From Bradyrhizobium tropiciagri (GTDB lineage: Bacteria > Pseudomonadota > Alphaproteobacteria > Rhizobiales > Xanthobacteraceae): DNA of 64,000 bases. Both the position numbers and the translations under genes were made by a program. The notes beneath the pieces were generated by a model. It was not told the DNA's origin and did not search any database. It was given only the letters and a program-made list of their open reading frames with translations. Positions 56,400 through 64,000 of the stretch are shown here, piece after piece. The first letter of the stretch is position 1. Each line of letters opens with the position of its first letter. The stretch spans positions 62,001-126,000 of the forward strand of contig NZ_JAFCKH010000015.1 in NCBI RefSeq assembly GCF_018130505.1, written 5' to 3'.

Positions 56400-58637
56400 C
56401 TATCTTGGCAGTCCGAGCGCCCGCTGGGCGATCAGGCTGCGCTGGATTTCGTTGGTGCCGATGCTGATGACCCACATCAGCGAATGGCGCAGGTTCTGCT
56501 CGAACCGGCCGTTGTCGATCGCGCCTACCATCTGCTCCGACAGCGTTGCGCGCATGCCGAGCATCTCGAGCGCGGCCTCGCCGAACCGCTCCATCAGTTC
56601 GCCCGAGTACACCTTGCTGATCGCGCCATATTCCGGCGGCGTCACGCCGTCGGCGGCAAGCTCCGCGCAGTGCATCATCAATTGGCGCCCGACCTCGATC
56701 TCGGCCGCAAGCGTCGCCATCCTGTCGCGGACCATCGGATCGTCGCTGAGCGCCGCGCCGGTATCGTCCTTTGCCATGACATGGCGGCGCAACTGCTCGA
56801 AGGCGTGGGCGACCTTCAGGACGATGCCGCCGCCGACCAGGCCGCGCTCGAAGGCGAGCGCGCCGGTCAGGACCTTCCAGCCGCCGTTGACCTCGCCGAC
56901 CAGATTTTCCAGGGGAATGCGGACGTCGTCGTAGAAGATGTTGGCGAAGCTGCCGTCATACATCGTGGTTGCCGGCCGGATCGTGATCCCCTCGGCATCC
57001 ATCGGCACGATGAACATGCTGATGCCGGCGTGCGGCGGCTTGGCGTCCCTGTCGGTCCGCGCCGCCAGGAACATGTATTTGCCCCACCAGGTCGTGGTCC
57101 AGATCTTCTGGCCGTTGATCACCCAATGATCGCCGTCGCGCACCGCACTTGTGCGCAACGCCGCGAGGTCGGAGCCGGCCTGCGGTTCGCTGTAGCCCAT
57201 GCCGTGCATGGCTTCGCCGGCGAGGATCTCCGGCAGATATTTCCGCTGCTGCTCCGATGTGCCGAACATCATCAGCGCATTGGCCTGGATCGCCGCGCCG
57301 ATCCGCGGCGCTTCGCCCTGCTCCATCGTCTCCATGAAGGCGATCTGCTCGAGCGGCGACCGCGCCTGGCCGCCGAATTCCTTGGCCCAGCCGAGGCCGA
57401 TCCAGCCGGTCTTGCCGATATCGCGGGCGAAACCGGCATCGAACTCCCGCTTGGAGAACGGCCTGTGGTCGAACGCCGCCTTGCGTTCGCCGGTCCAGTT
57501 CTGCGCCAGCCAGCCCCTCACCTGGTCGCGCAGCGCGTTGCCGGCGGGGCCGAGATCGTATTCGGGAAGCCCCGCACTTGCCGGATCCAGCAAGGACGCC
57601 GCCAACGACCGTTTCGCCGGCTGCGCGCCGCCGAGCGCGATCGTGTCGAGATGCACCCGCTTGAAATGCAGCGGCGCCTCATGCTCGTCGGCGTAGCCGA
57701 TCGCGCCGAAGGCGTGATGGGTCTCGAGCGATACCCGCCGCAGCGCCTCGCCTGCAAACACCACGGTGCAGTTGGCGAAGTGCCGCCAGTGACGGTCGTC
57801 GAGATCGTGCAGCCTGGCCGCATGATCGACCATCAGCCGAACGCCTTCGAGGGCGATCAGGCCGTTGGCGAGCTTGTGCTGGATCGCCTGGAAGCGTCCG
57901 ATCGGCTGGCCGAATTGGTGACGTTCGCGCGCGTAGTCGGTCACCAGTTCGAAGGCGCGGCGGGCGGCGCCATGCGCCCGCGCCGTCAGCGCCAGCTTCG
58001 CCTTGATCAGGAGATCGTCGAGCACGCCTTCGTTCAACGCAATGCGCGCGATGGACGCTGCATTCAGCCGAACCTCATAAAGCCCCCACGCACCCATGGC
58101 GCGGGTCGGGATGACCTCCACCCCTGCTCCATCCAGCGCGATGACGCAGAGGGTCGAGCGGTCGACTGCGACCAGCAGGTGCGTGCAACTCGCCGCCGCC
58201 TCGACAAAGCGAAGCAGCCCATCCGCATGGCCGCCGACGGCGCGGATCGTGCCGGTGCCGGAATCCGGATCGAGTGCCCCAAACGAAAAAGCCACGCGTG
58301 CGCTGCCGGCGTGCAGGGCCTTCGGCAGCTCGGCGGCCGCGTCGGACTGAGCGGCGGAGAGCGCGAGATTGGCGAGAGCGGCGGACCACATCGGAGCCGG
58401 GCACGCTGCGCGGCCGAGCTCGGCGAGCACGACCGCCGCCTCGCGCAGCCCGCCCTCATCGGGATGGCTGCCAATTCCCGCAACGCCCTGCCCGACCAGC
58501 TTGCCCCAAACGGCCGCGATCTCCGGCGCCGCGGGACCATGCCTGATGCAATCGGCATTCCACTGCGCGGCGAGAAAGCCGCGCAGGGAATCCCGCAGCA
58601 TGTTCCTGACGTCGTCGCCTGCCGGCTCCGCCTCCAT
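56400..58637 (-). CDS. Two-domain acyl-CoA dehydrogenase
   Basis: A 745-aa protein with two acyl-CoA dehydrogenase units in tandem. The N-terminal half (~1-360) is degenerate: it keeps the helical C-domain (ARERHQFGQPIGRFQAIQHK) but lacks a clear FAD-binding middle sheet. The C-terminal half (~365-745) is complete ([33 protein letters not shown], and SIGTNEIQRSLIAQRALG at the end). Such single chains resemble fused FadE alpha/beta pairs used for bulky substrates such as steroid side chains. It sits between an enoyl-CoA hydratase and a CoA-transferase gene, with 11- and 10-base gaps. Confidence 0.9.
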   Translation of the reverse strand: MEAEPAGDDVRNMLRDSLRGFLAAQWNADCIRHGPAAPEIAAVWGKLVGQGVAGIGSHPDEGGLREAAVVLAELGRAACPAPMWSAALANLALSAAQSDAAAELPKALHAGSARVAFSFGALDPDSGTGTIRAVGGHADGLLRFVEAAASCTHLLVAVDRSTLCVIALDGAGVEVIPTRAMGAWGLYEVRLNAASIARIALNEGVLDDLLIKAKLALTARAHGAARRAFELVTDYARERHQFGQPIGRFQAIQHKLANGLIALEGVRLMVDHAARLHDLDDRHWRHFANCTVVFAGEALRRVSLETHHAFGAIGYADEHEAPLHFKRVHLDTIALGGAQPAKRSLAASLLDPASAGLPEYDLGPAGNALRDQVRGWLAQNWTGERKAAFDHRPFSKREFDAGFARDIGKTGWIGLGWAKEFGGQARSPLEQIAFMETMEQGEAPRIGAAIQANALMMFGTSEQQRKYLPEILAGEAMHGMGYSEPQAGSDLAALRTSAVRDGDHWVINGQKIWTTTWWGKYMFLAARTDRDAKPPHAGISMFIVPMDAEGITIRPATTMYDGSFANIFYDDVRIPLENLVGEVNGGWKVLTGALAFERGLVGGGIVLKVAHAFEQLRRHVMAKDDTGAALSDDPMVRDRMATLAAEIEVGRQLMMHCAELAADGVTPPEYGAISKVYSGELMERFGEAALEMLGMRATLSEQMVGAIDNGRFEQNLRHSLMWVISIGTNEIQRSLIAQRALGLPR

Positions 58638-58648
58638 CGGGGACGCGC

Positions 58649-59458
58649 CTAGCCCTGGCCGAACCGGGGCTTGCGCTTCTCCTTGAAGGACATCGTCGCC
58701 TCCTTGTGGTCGGCGGTCTCGAACGTCACCTGCTCGAGCGCCATCGACGCCTCGAGCAACATGTTGACGCGGTCCTTGACGATCTGGTTGATCGACAGCT
58801 TGGTCCAGCGGATCGCCCAGGTCGGACCGTTGGCGAGTTCGATGGCGATCTCGCGCGCCTTGTTGAGCACCTCCGCGCGCGGTGCGATGTGATTGACCAG
58901 TCCGATCCGCTCAGCCTCGACGCCCTTCAGCAGCGTTCCGCGGATGAGGAACTCCTTGGCCTTGTTGATGCCGACGAGCAGCGGCCAGATCACCGTGCCG
59001 CCGTCACCCGCGACCAGCCCGACGCGCGACACATGCGTATCACCGATCCGGGCGTCATCCGCCATGACGGTGATATCGCACAACAGCGCATGCGTCGCCG
59101 CAAGCCCGATGGCATCGCCGTTGATCGCGGCGATGATCGGCTTGTCGAGCTCGAGCTGCCGGGTGACGCCGCGGCGGCTGATCATGGGATCGTGCACCTC
59201 GCCTTCTTCGAGGACGTCGCCGCCGGGACGTTCGGACATCGCCTTGACGTCGCCGCCGACACTGAAGAACTCGCCGGCGCCGGTCAGCACGACGACGTTG
59301 ACGGCGTGATCGTCGGCCAGATCGTCCCAGATCGTCCGCAGCTCGCGGATCAGCTTCTGGTTGATGGCGTTGCGCGCCTGCGGGCGGTTCAGGGTGACGG
59401 TCGCGACCTTGTCGGCAACGTCGACCTTCAGACATTCATACTTGGCGTAGTTGGACAC
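58649..59458 (-). CDS. Enoyl-CoA hydratase/isomerase family protein
   Basis: A 269-aa crotonase-fold enzyme. It shows the oxyanion-hole segments GEFFSVGGDVKAM and NGDAIGLAATHALLCD. In the active-site loop GDTHVSRVGLVAGDGG the first catalytic glutamate of classical hydratases appears replaced (His at the aligned place), as in a common subgroup with the GLVAGDGG signature; a later Glu (AKEFLIRG) is kept. It could be a hydratase, isomerase or lyase. A GTG start at 59458 has GGAGG upstream. It is the first gene of the unit. Confidence 0.9.
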   Translation of the reverse strand: MSNYAKYECLKVDVADKVATVTLNRPQARNAINQKLIRELRTIWDDLADDHAVNVVVLTGAGEFFSVGGDVKAMSERPGGDVLEEGEVHDPMISRRGVTRQLELDKPIIAAINGDAIGLAATHALLCDITVMADDARIGDTHVSRVGLVAGDGGTVIWPLLVGINKAKEFLIRGTLLKGVEAERIGLVNHIAPRAEVLNKAREIAIELANGPTWAIRWTKLSINQIVKDRVNMLLEASMALEQVTFETADHKEATMSFKEKRKPRFGQG

Positions 59459-59516
59459 GACTTCCTCCGTTGTTTTTCTGGTTCAAACGCGAGCTATGTT
59501 GTTGGTGTATGCGGCC

Positions 59517-60383
59517 TCATGGCCGCATGCCGGGCTGCATCTCGGCCAGCGCAACCTGCAGCGACATCGCACCGGGGTCCTGCTCCAGCATGCGTTGCAC
59601 GGCGCCGAGATGGCCGCGCATCAGCCGCGTCGCGGCCGACACGTCGCGCTCGCGCAATGCCGCCAGAAACTTGCGGCGGCGCTCGACCAGCCCGGCCATC
59701 GCGACCCCGCTCGATGCGACCTTGGCGTAGACGAACCGCATGTGGATCTCGGTGACCGAGTCCATGATCATGGCGATCACCTTGTTGCCGCTCGCTTCCG
59801 CAAGCAGCTTGTAGAATTCCCGCGCGCACTCCACACGATCGAGCAGCCGCCCTTCGCGGGTGGCGAGGTCGGTCCGCTCGACATTGGCCTCCAGCGCCTC
59901 GATGTCGGACTGCCGCGCATTGGCGCAGGCGAGCCGCACGCCGAGCTCAAGCACGTGGACGCGCGCCTCCGACAATTCGCGCACCGAGATCGTGCCGAGA
60001 CTGAGCATGTCGCGCATCACGACGTTCATGCGGCTGGTGTCGCCCGCCTGCACGAAGGCGCCGCCCTTGACCCCTTTCTGCAGGCGAAGCACGCCGGCCA
60101 TCTCGAGGCTGCGCAGCGCCTCGCGCAGCACGTTGCGGCTGACGCCGAGCTGCTGCGCGAGATCGCGCTCGGCAGGCAACTTGTCGCCGGGCTTGAGCAC
60201 GCCGAGCGCCAGCTGCTCGCGGATCCGCGCGCAGATCTCCTCGAAGGCCCGCCGGGTGTGAATCGGCCGGAACGTCACCGCGGCAGGCGCGCCCGCCGTC
60301 CTGACGTCGGAGGCGCGCTCGCGCCGGGCCGCCGGGAGCGGCCGCGCGCGGGTGGATGGGTGGGGGCTTGACTTGGTCGGCAT
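59517..60383 (-). CDS. FadR/GntR family regulator (FCD domain)
   Basis: A 288-aa regulator. After a basic, disordered ~40-residue N-terminus comes the GntR winged helix ([20 protein letters not shown]) and an FCD effector domain ([20 protein letters not shown] onward). It is divergent from the acyl-CoA dehydrogenase gene at 60476 and upstream of the enoyl-CoA hydratase operon, so probably controls both. The start at ATG 60383 lacks a clear Shine-Dalgarno; a GTG/ATG further inside is possible. Confidence 0.88.
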   Translation of the reverse strand: MPTKSSPHPSTRARPLPAARRERASDVRTAGAPAAVTFRPIHTRRAFEEICARIREQLALGVLKPGDKLPAERDLAQQLGVSRNVLREALRSLEMAGVLRLQKGVKGGAFVQAGDTSRMNVVMRDMLSLGTISVRELSEARVHVLELGVRLACANARQSDIEALEANVERTDLATREGRLLDRVECAREFYKLLAEASGNKVIAMIMDSVTEIHMRFVYAKVASSGVAMAGLVERRRKFLAALRERDVSAATRLMRGHLGAVQRMLEQDPGAMSLQVALAEMQPGMRP

Positions 60384-60397
60384 GCGGTGAATTATTA

Positions 60398-60412
60398 AAT
60401 GGATCACCCATT
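60398..60412. promoter_or_regulatory. Candidate FadR/GntR operator
   Basis: AATGG-ATCAC-CCATT, a perfect 5-bp inverted repeat spaced by five, in the 92-base AT-rich gap between the GntR gene and the acyl-CoA dehydrogenase gene. Its TGG-N5-CCA core recalls known FadR-subfamily sites; unproven. Confidence 0.5.
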
Positions 60413-60475
60413 CAATGGAAGCCCCTTTTTGGGCTCCAACAGAAAAATCAGCACAACGATCAGCGGAGGTCGTCC

Positions 60476-61615
60476 ATGAGCTTCACCGAGGAGCAGATCG
60501 CGTTTCGCGACAACGTGCGGCGGATGGCCGCCAGGCACGTGGCGCCGATCGCCGCCGAGATCGACGAGACCGACCGGTTCCCGCTCGAGCTCGTCAAGCT
60601 GTTCGGCGAGATGGGGCTGATGCAGCTCTGGGTCCCCGAGCAATATGGCGGACCCAACGGCAATCTGACCCTCGCCTGCATCGCGCGCGAGGAGATCTCG
60701 AAGGTCTCGCCGGCCTGCGCGTCGATCGCCGCGCTCAACACCATGTTCATCATGCCGCTGCTGCATTTCGGCTCCGAGGAGCAGCGCCGCAAATACCTGC
60801 CGATCATCGCCAAGGGCGGCATCGTGACCGCGATCGCGATCTCCGAGCCGCAGGCCGGGTCGGATGTCACCGCCATCAACACCCGCGCTAAGCGCGATGG
60901 CGACTGCTACGTCCTCAACGGGCGCAAGCAATGGTGCAGTTACGGCGTCGTCGCCGACTACATCGTGGTGATGGCGCGGACCAGCGACAGTCCGGGCGCG
61001 GACGGCATCAGCGCCTTCATCGTCGAGCCGAAGACGATGCCGGGCATCACCTTCGGCCGGCACGAGCGCAAGATGGGCTTCCGCGGCGCGCCCAACACCC
61101 CGATCTTCTTCGACAACGTCCGGGTGCCGGTCGAGAACCTCGTCGGTGAGGAAGGCAAGGGATTTCGGGCGTCGATGCGGGCGCTCGACCTCAACCGTCC
61201 GACCATCGGCGCCCAATCCGTCGGGCTGGCGCAGGGTGCGCTGGATGCCTGCGTGGCCTACGCCAAGGAACGCAAGCAGTTCAAGAAATCGATCTCCGAG
61301 TTCCAGGGCGTGCAGTTCATGCTCGCCGACATGGCCATGCAGATCGAGGCGGCGCGCGCCCTCGTCTACGAATGCGCCCGCGCCGGCGATGCCGGCGACT
61401 GGAAGCGCCTCAATGTCCTCGCCAGCATGGCCAAATGCATCGGCAGCGACATGGCGATGAAGGTGACGACCGACGCGGTGCAGATTTTCGGCGGCTACGG
61501 CTACACCATGGACTATCCGGTCGAGCGCATGATGCGCGACGCCAAGCTGACGCAGATCTTCGAAGGCACCAACCAGATCCAGCGCATGGTGATCGCGCGC
61601 GAGCTGCTTCGATAA
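60476..61615 (+). CDS. Acyl-CoA dehydrogenase
   Basis: A 379-aa flavoprotein with all three ACAD domains: N-terminal helices ([20 protein letters not shown]), FAD-binding sheet ([30 protein letters not shown]), and the C-terminal bundle ([20 protein letters not shown]) with the catalytic glutamate in [16 protein letters not shown]. The ATG at 60476 has a GGAGG site; longer readings run into the promoter. It desaturates an acyl-CoA and is followed by an ABC binding-protein gene 50 bases on. Confidence 0.94.
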   Translation: MSFTEEQIAFRDNVRRMAARHVAPIAAEIDETDRFPLELVKLFGEMGLMQLWVPEQYGGPNGNLTLACIAREEISKVSPACASIAALNTMFIMPLLHFGSEEQRRKYLPIIAKGGIVTAIAISEPQAGSDVTAINTRAKRDGDCYVLNGRKQWCSYGVVADYIVVMARTSDSPGADGISAFIVEPKTMPGITFGRHERKMGFRGAPNTPIFFDNVRVPVENLVGEEGKGFRASMRALDLNRPTIGAQSVGLAQGALDACVAYAKERKQFKKSISEFQGVQFMLADMAMQIEAARALVYECARAGDAGDWKRLNVLASMAKCIGSDMAMKVTTDAVQIFGGYGYTMDYPVERMMRDAKLTQIFEGTNQIQRMVIARELLR

Positions 61616-61665
61616 CGAGATCCTTTTCGACGACCAACAAAACACAATCAACGGGAGGAAATGCC

Positions 61666-62880
61666 TTGAACGAGATGCTTTGCCGGATTTTGGGAAGCGT
61701 TGCGGTATCGGCGGCGCTCATCGCCACGCCGGCCGCCGCGCAGAACGCTTATGGTCCAGGCGCCAGCGACACCGAAATCAAGCTCGGCCAGTCGACGCCG
61801 CTGAGCGGTCCCGCATCGGCGTTCGGTGCCGGCGCCGGACGCGCGGTGGTCGGCTATTTCCAGATGATCAACGAACAGGGCGGCATCAACGGCCGCAAGA
61901 TCAACTTCACGCAGCTCGATAACGCCTACAGCGCGCCGAAGGCGATCGAGCAATCGCGCAAGCTGGTCGAGGATGTCGGCGTGCTCGCCGAAGTCGGCAC
62001 CATCGGTACGGTTCCAAACGTCGCGATTCAGAAATATCTGAACACCAAGCAGGTGCCGCAACTGCTCATCACGGCCGGTGGCCGCCGCTTCAACGACCCG
62101 AAGACCTTCCCCTGGACGGTTCCGCTCTATCCGGACTTCGAAACGGAAGGTCGCGTCGTCGCGCACTACATCCGCAACACCAGGCCGGACGCCAAGATCG
62201 GCATCCTGTTCCAAAACGACGATTTCGGCCGCGACTACATGAAGGGATTGCGCGCCGGCCTTGGGGAAAAGGCATCGCAGATCATCGCCGAAGCATCCTA
62301 TGAGCTCGCCGATCCCACCATCGACTCCCAGATCGTGCAGCTCAAGGCTGCGGGTGTCGATACGCTGATCGAGCAATCCTCGGCGAAGGCGGCCGCACAA
62401 TCGATCCGCAAGGTGCGCGAACTCAACTGGACACCCCTGCACGTGATCGGCGGCTCGACCGCCTCCGTCGAGACCGTGCTGCGGCCCGCCGGCCTCGAGG
62501 CATCGAAGGGCCTCGTGACCACGCTGTTCCTCAAGCAGCCCGGCGATCCCGCATGGGCTGACGACGCCGAGGTGAAGGCCTATCACGACTTCCTGAAGAA
62601 ATACGCGCCGTCAGCCAACCCGGACGATTATTCGGTACTGGTCGCCTACATGAACGTGAACGCGTTGACGACGGTGCTGAAAAAGTGCGGTGATCAGCTG
62701 ACGCGCGAGAACCTGATCCGCCAGGCCACCTCGCTGCGTGGCGAACGAATGCCGCTGATGCTGCCGGGCATCTCGATCAGCACGTCACCCGGTGACTACA
62801 CGCCGTTCAAGGTGCTCCGCATCGCCACCTTCGACGGCGCCAGCTGGACGCTGTCGGGCGATCCGGTCTCGGCCGACTAG
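61666..62880 (+). CDS. Branched-chain-type ABC substrate-binding protein (orphan)
   Basis: A 404-aa Peripla_BP_6 protein with a signal peptide (ILGSVAVSAALIATPAAAQ). The mature part has TEIKLGQSTPLSGPASAFGA, GINGRKINFTQLDNAYSAPK, and GILFQNDDFGRDYMKGLRAG. No permease or ATPase is nearby, so it must use an importer encoded elsewhere. The start is most likely the TTG at 61666 with GGGAGG seven bases upstream; an ATG at 61675 is close behind. Confidence 0.92.
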   Translation: MNEMLCRILGSVAVSAALIATPAAAQNAYGPGASDTEIKLGQSTPLSGPASAFGAGAGRAVVGYFQMINEQGGINGRKINFTQLDNAYSAPKAIEQSRKLVEDVGVLAEVGTIGTVPNVAIQKYLNTKQVPQLLITAGGRRFNDPKTFPWTVPLYPDFETEGRVVAHYIRNTRPDAKIGILFQNDDFGRDYMKGLRAGLGEKASQIIAEASYELADPTIDSQIVQLKAAGVDTLIEQSSAKAAAQSIRKVRELNWTPLHVIGGSTASVETVLRPAGLEASKGLVTTLFLKQPGDPAWADDAEVKAYHDFLKKYAPSANPDDYSVLVAYMNVNALTTVLKKCGDQLTRENLIRQATSLRGERMPLMLPGISISTSPGDYTPFKVLRIATFDGASWTLSGDPVSAD

Positions 62881-62911
62881 ACGGCGCGGCGATGCCCCAG
62901 ACCGGCCGGAG

Positions 62912-63085
62912 CGCGGAAATGCGAAGCTGCGTCCACATCCACAACCGTCATCGCCCGGCTTGACCGGGCGATCCAGTACGCCGCGGCTTATCGGCTCTAT
63001 AACAACTGCCTCTGGAATACTGGATCACCCGGTCAAGCCGGGTGACGACACCGCGTATTTGGCAAGAGATGCGAGCACAGCGTGC
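62912..63085. repeat. Palindromic repeat element, copy 1
   Basis: A 174-base unit with imperfect inverted arms (62946-62978, CGTCATCGCCCGGCTTGACC; and 63018-63049, GGTCAAGCCGGGTGACGAC). A second copy is exactly 210 bases further on with only a few substitutions and no gap. Confidence 0.9.
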
Positions 63086-63121
63086 GCCGACCAGGCGGCG
63101 CAAGCCGTGGCCGATTCATGT

Positions 63122-63295
63122 CGCGGGAATGCGAAGCTGCGTCCACATCCACAACCGTCATCGCCCGGCTTGACCGGGCGATCCAGTACGCCGCGGCCTA
63201 TCGGCTCAAGCACAACTGCCTCTGGAATACTGGATCACCCGGTCAAGCCGGGTGACGACACCGCGTATTTGGCAAGAGATGCGAGCACAGCGTGC
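63122..63295. repeat. Palindromic repeat element, copy 2
   Basis: Second copy of the preceding 174-base unit, same orientation, separated by 36 bases. The arms are identical; differences are confined mostly to the centre (CTCTATAACA versus CTCAAGCACA) and one base near the left end. Confidence 0.9.
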
Positions 63296-63361
63296 CCACC
63301 CTACATGCGGAAGCTCGCCGGGTTGCAGTGAACTGACGAGCAGGCCGGCCAGAAGCGCTGC

Positions 63362-64000
63362 CTACGCCGCCGCGACCTCGTGGCCGGCCATGACTTCCAG
63401 TGCCCGCAAGATACCGGAATGGTCCCACGCCTTGCCGCCGAGGGCGGTGCAGGCATTGAACAGCTGCTGCGCGGCGGCGGTACCCGGCAAAGAGAGCCCA
63501 AGCGCCCGTGCGCCCTCCAGCGCGAGGTTGAGGTCCTTCTGGTGCAGCTCGATGCGGAAGCCCGGATCGAAGTTGCGCTTCAGCATCCGCTCGCCGTGCA
63601 CTTCGAGGATCCGCGACGACGCAAAGCCGCCCATCAACGCCTGACGCACCAGCGCCGGATCGGCGCCCGCCTTGGACGCGAACAGCAGGGCCTCGCTCAC
63701 CGCCTCGATGGTCAGCGCCACGATGATCTGGTTGGCAACCTTGGTGGTCTGGCCATCGCCATTGCCGCCGACATGGGTGACGTTCTTGCCCATCGTATCG
63801 AACACCGGCTTCATCGCGCCGAAGGCCCGCTCCTTGCCGCCGACCATGATGGTCAGGCTCGCGGCCTTGGCACCGACCTCGCCACCTGAGACCGGCGCGT
63901 CGAGATAGTCGGCGCCCAGCGCCTCGATCTTGCGCGCGAACTCCTTGGTCGCCAGCGGCGAGATCGAGGACATGTCGACCACGATCATGCCCTTGGAGAC
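63362..64000 (-). CDS. 3-hydroxyisobutyrate dehydrogenase-family oxidoreductase (5' partial)
   Basis: The C-terminal ~212 residues of a beta-hydroxyacid dehydrogenase; the frame is open to the right edge, so the N-terminal GxGxxG region and start lie outside. Visible are the substrate-binding loop (YLDAPVSGGEVGAKAASLTI), catalytic lysine region (NGDGQTTKVANQIIVALTIE), and the C-terminal domain (FRIELHQKDLNLALEGARAL). It likely oxidises a 3-hydroxy acid, or reduces tartronate semialdehyde. It converges on the preceding binding-protein gene across the repeat. Confidence 0.9.
   Translation of the reverse strand, partial: VSKGMIVVDMSSISPLATKEFARKIEALGADYLDAPVSGGEVGAKAASLTIMVGGKERAFGAMKPVFDTMGKNVTHVGGNGDGQTTKVANQIIVALTIEAVSEALLFASKAGADPALVRQALMGGFASSRILEVHGERMLKRNFDPGFRIELHQKDLNLALEGARALGLSLPGTAAAQQLFNACTALGGKAWDHSGILRALEVMAGHEVAAA

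Larger units (their letters stand above)
62881..63361. other. Intergenic region filled by duplicated repeat
   Basis: About 480 bases between the binding-protein gene and the convergent dehydrogenase gene, with no gene. Most of it is the tandemly duplicated 174-base element. A frame that reads through (62792-63331) is not supported because it merely follows the repeat. Confidence 0.7.

Noticed and set aside
62912-63295. Possible CRISPR array
   Set aside because: Only two long units with palindromic arms and near-identical centres, no short regular spacers and no cas genes.
62792-63331. A 179-codon + strand frame across the duplicated repeat
   Set aside because: It begins inside the binding-protein gene in another frame, and its internal duplication just reflects the DNA repeat.

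Overview
The window is a high-GC alphaproteobacterial chromosome segment that most resembles Bradyrhizobium or a close relative in the Nitrobacteraceae. The reasons are the many branched-chain-amino-acid-type ABC importers, CoA-linked catabolic operons, a FixK/FixJ-style regulator block, and dispersed palindromic repeats of the kind common in that genus. Genus is an inference; species cannot be told. No rRNA, tRNA, CRISPR array, transposase or phage structural module was seen.

Layout. (1) 1-4,000: end of a SAF-domain NAD(P) oxidoreductase, a ParB-like protein, an amidohydrolase and a GntR regulator. (2) 4,140-13,201 (+): a tightly coupled operon with a complete Liv-type importer, an alpha/beta hydrolase lacking its nucleophile, and a three-subunit molybdenum hydroxylase. 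This suggests import and oxidative attack on a (hetero)cyclic or carboxylated substrate. (3) 19,993-13,177 (-): a converging operon with acyl-CoA dehydrogenase, acyl-CoA ligase, an orphan binding protein, two dehydrogenases and a PDC-hydrolase-like amidohydrolase, headed by a divergent IclR regulator. (4) 21,458-24,040: a tachylectin-2-like beta-propeller protein with an unassigned helical half, and a class II aldolase.

(5) 24,194-46,446: a stress or low-oxygen island. Five TTGAT-N4-ATCAA (FNR/FixK-type) boxes, four of them perfect, lie about 63-75 nt upstream of start codons. The units they precede are DUF3300-DUF2950-secreted 143-aa protein; a 151-aa protein-PPK2; PLP decarboxylase-AspT exchanger-second 143-aa paralogue; secreted hydrolase-IalB; and AI-2E exporter family-K+ channel together with a divergent Gly/Tyr-rich protein. 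In the same island are a FixK-like regulator, a histidine kinase with an ABC-binding-protein-like sensor, a FixJ-like regulator and a single-domain receiver.

(6) 47,018-51,557 (+): a compact isoprenoid cluster with a geranylgeranyl-reductase-family flavoprotein, a phytoene-desaturase-like flavoprotein with a C-terminal extension, and a trans-prenyl diphosphate synthase. It has no terpene cyclase or carotenoid synthase nearby and is the best candidate for an undescribed pathway. A 1,070-aa zinc-ribbon/nucleotidyl-cyclase/AAA-ATPase/TPR protein follows on the other strand. (7) 55,193-64,000: a second CoA-catabolic locus with CaiB transferase, a two-domain acyl-CoA dehydrogenase, enoyl-CoA hydratase, a FadR-type regulator, another acyl-CoA dehydrogenase, an orphan binding protein, a duplicated palindromic repeat, and the 3' part of a 3-hydroxyisobutyrate-dehydrogenase-like gene cut by the right edge.
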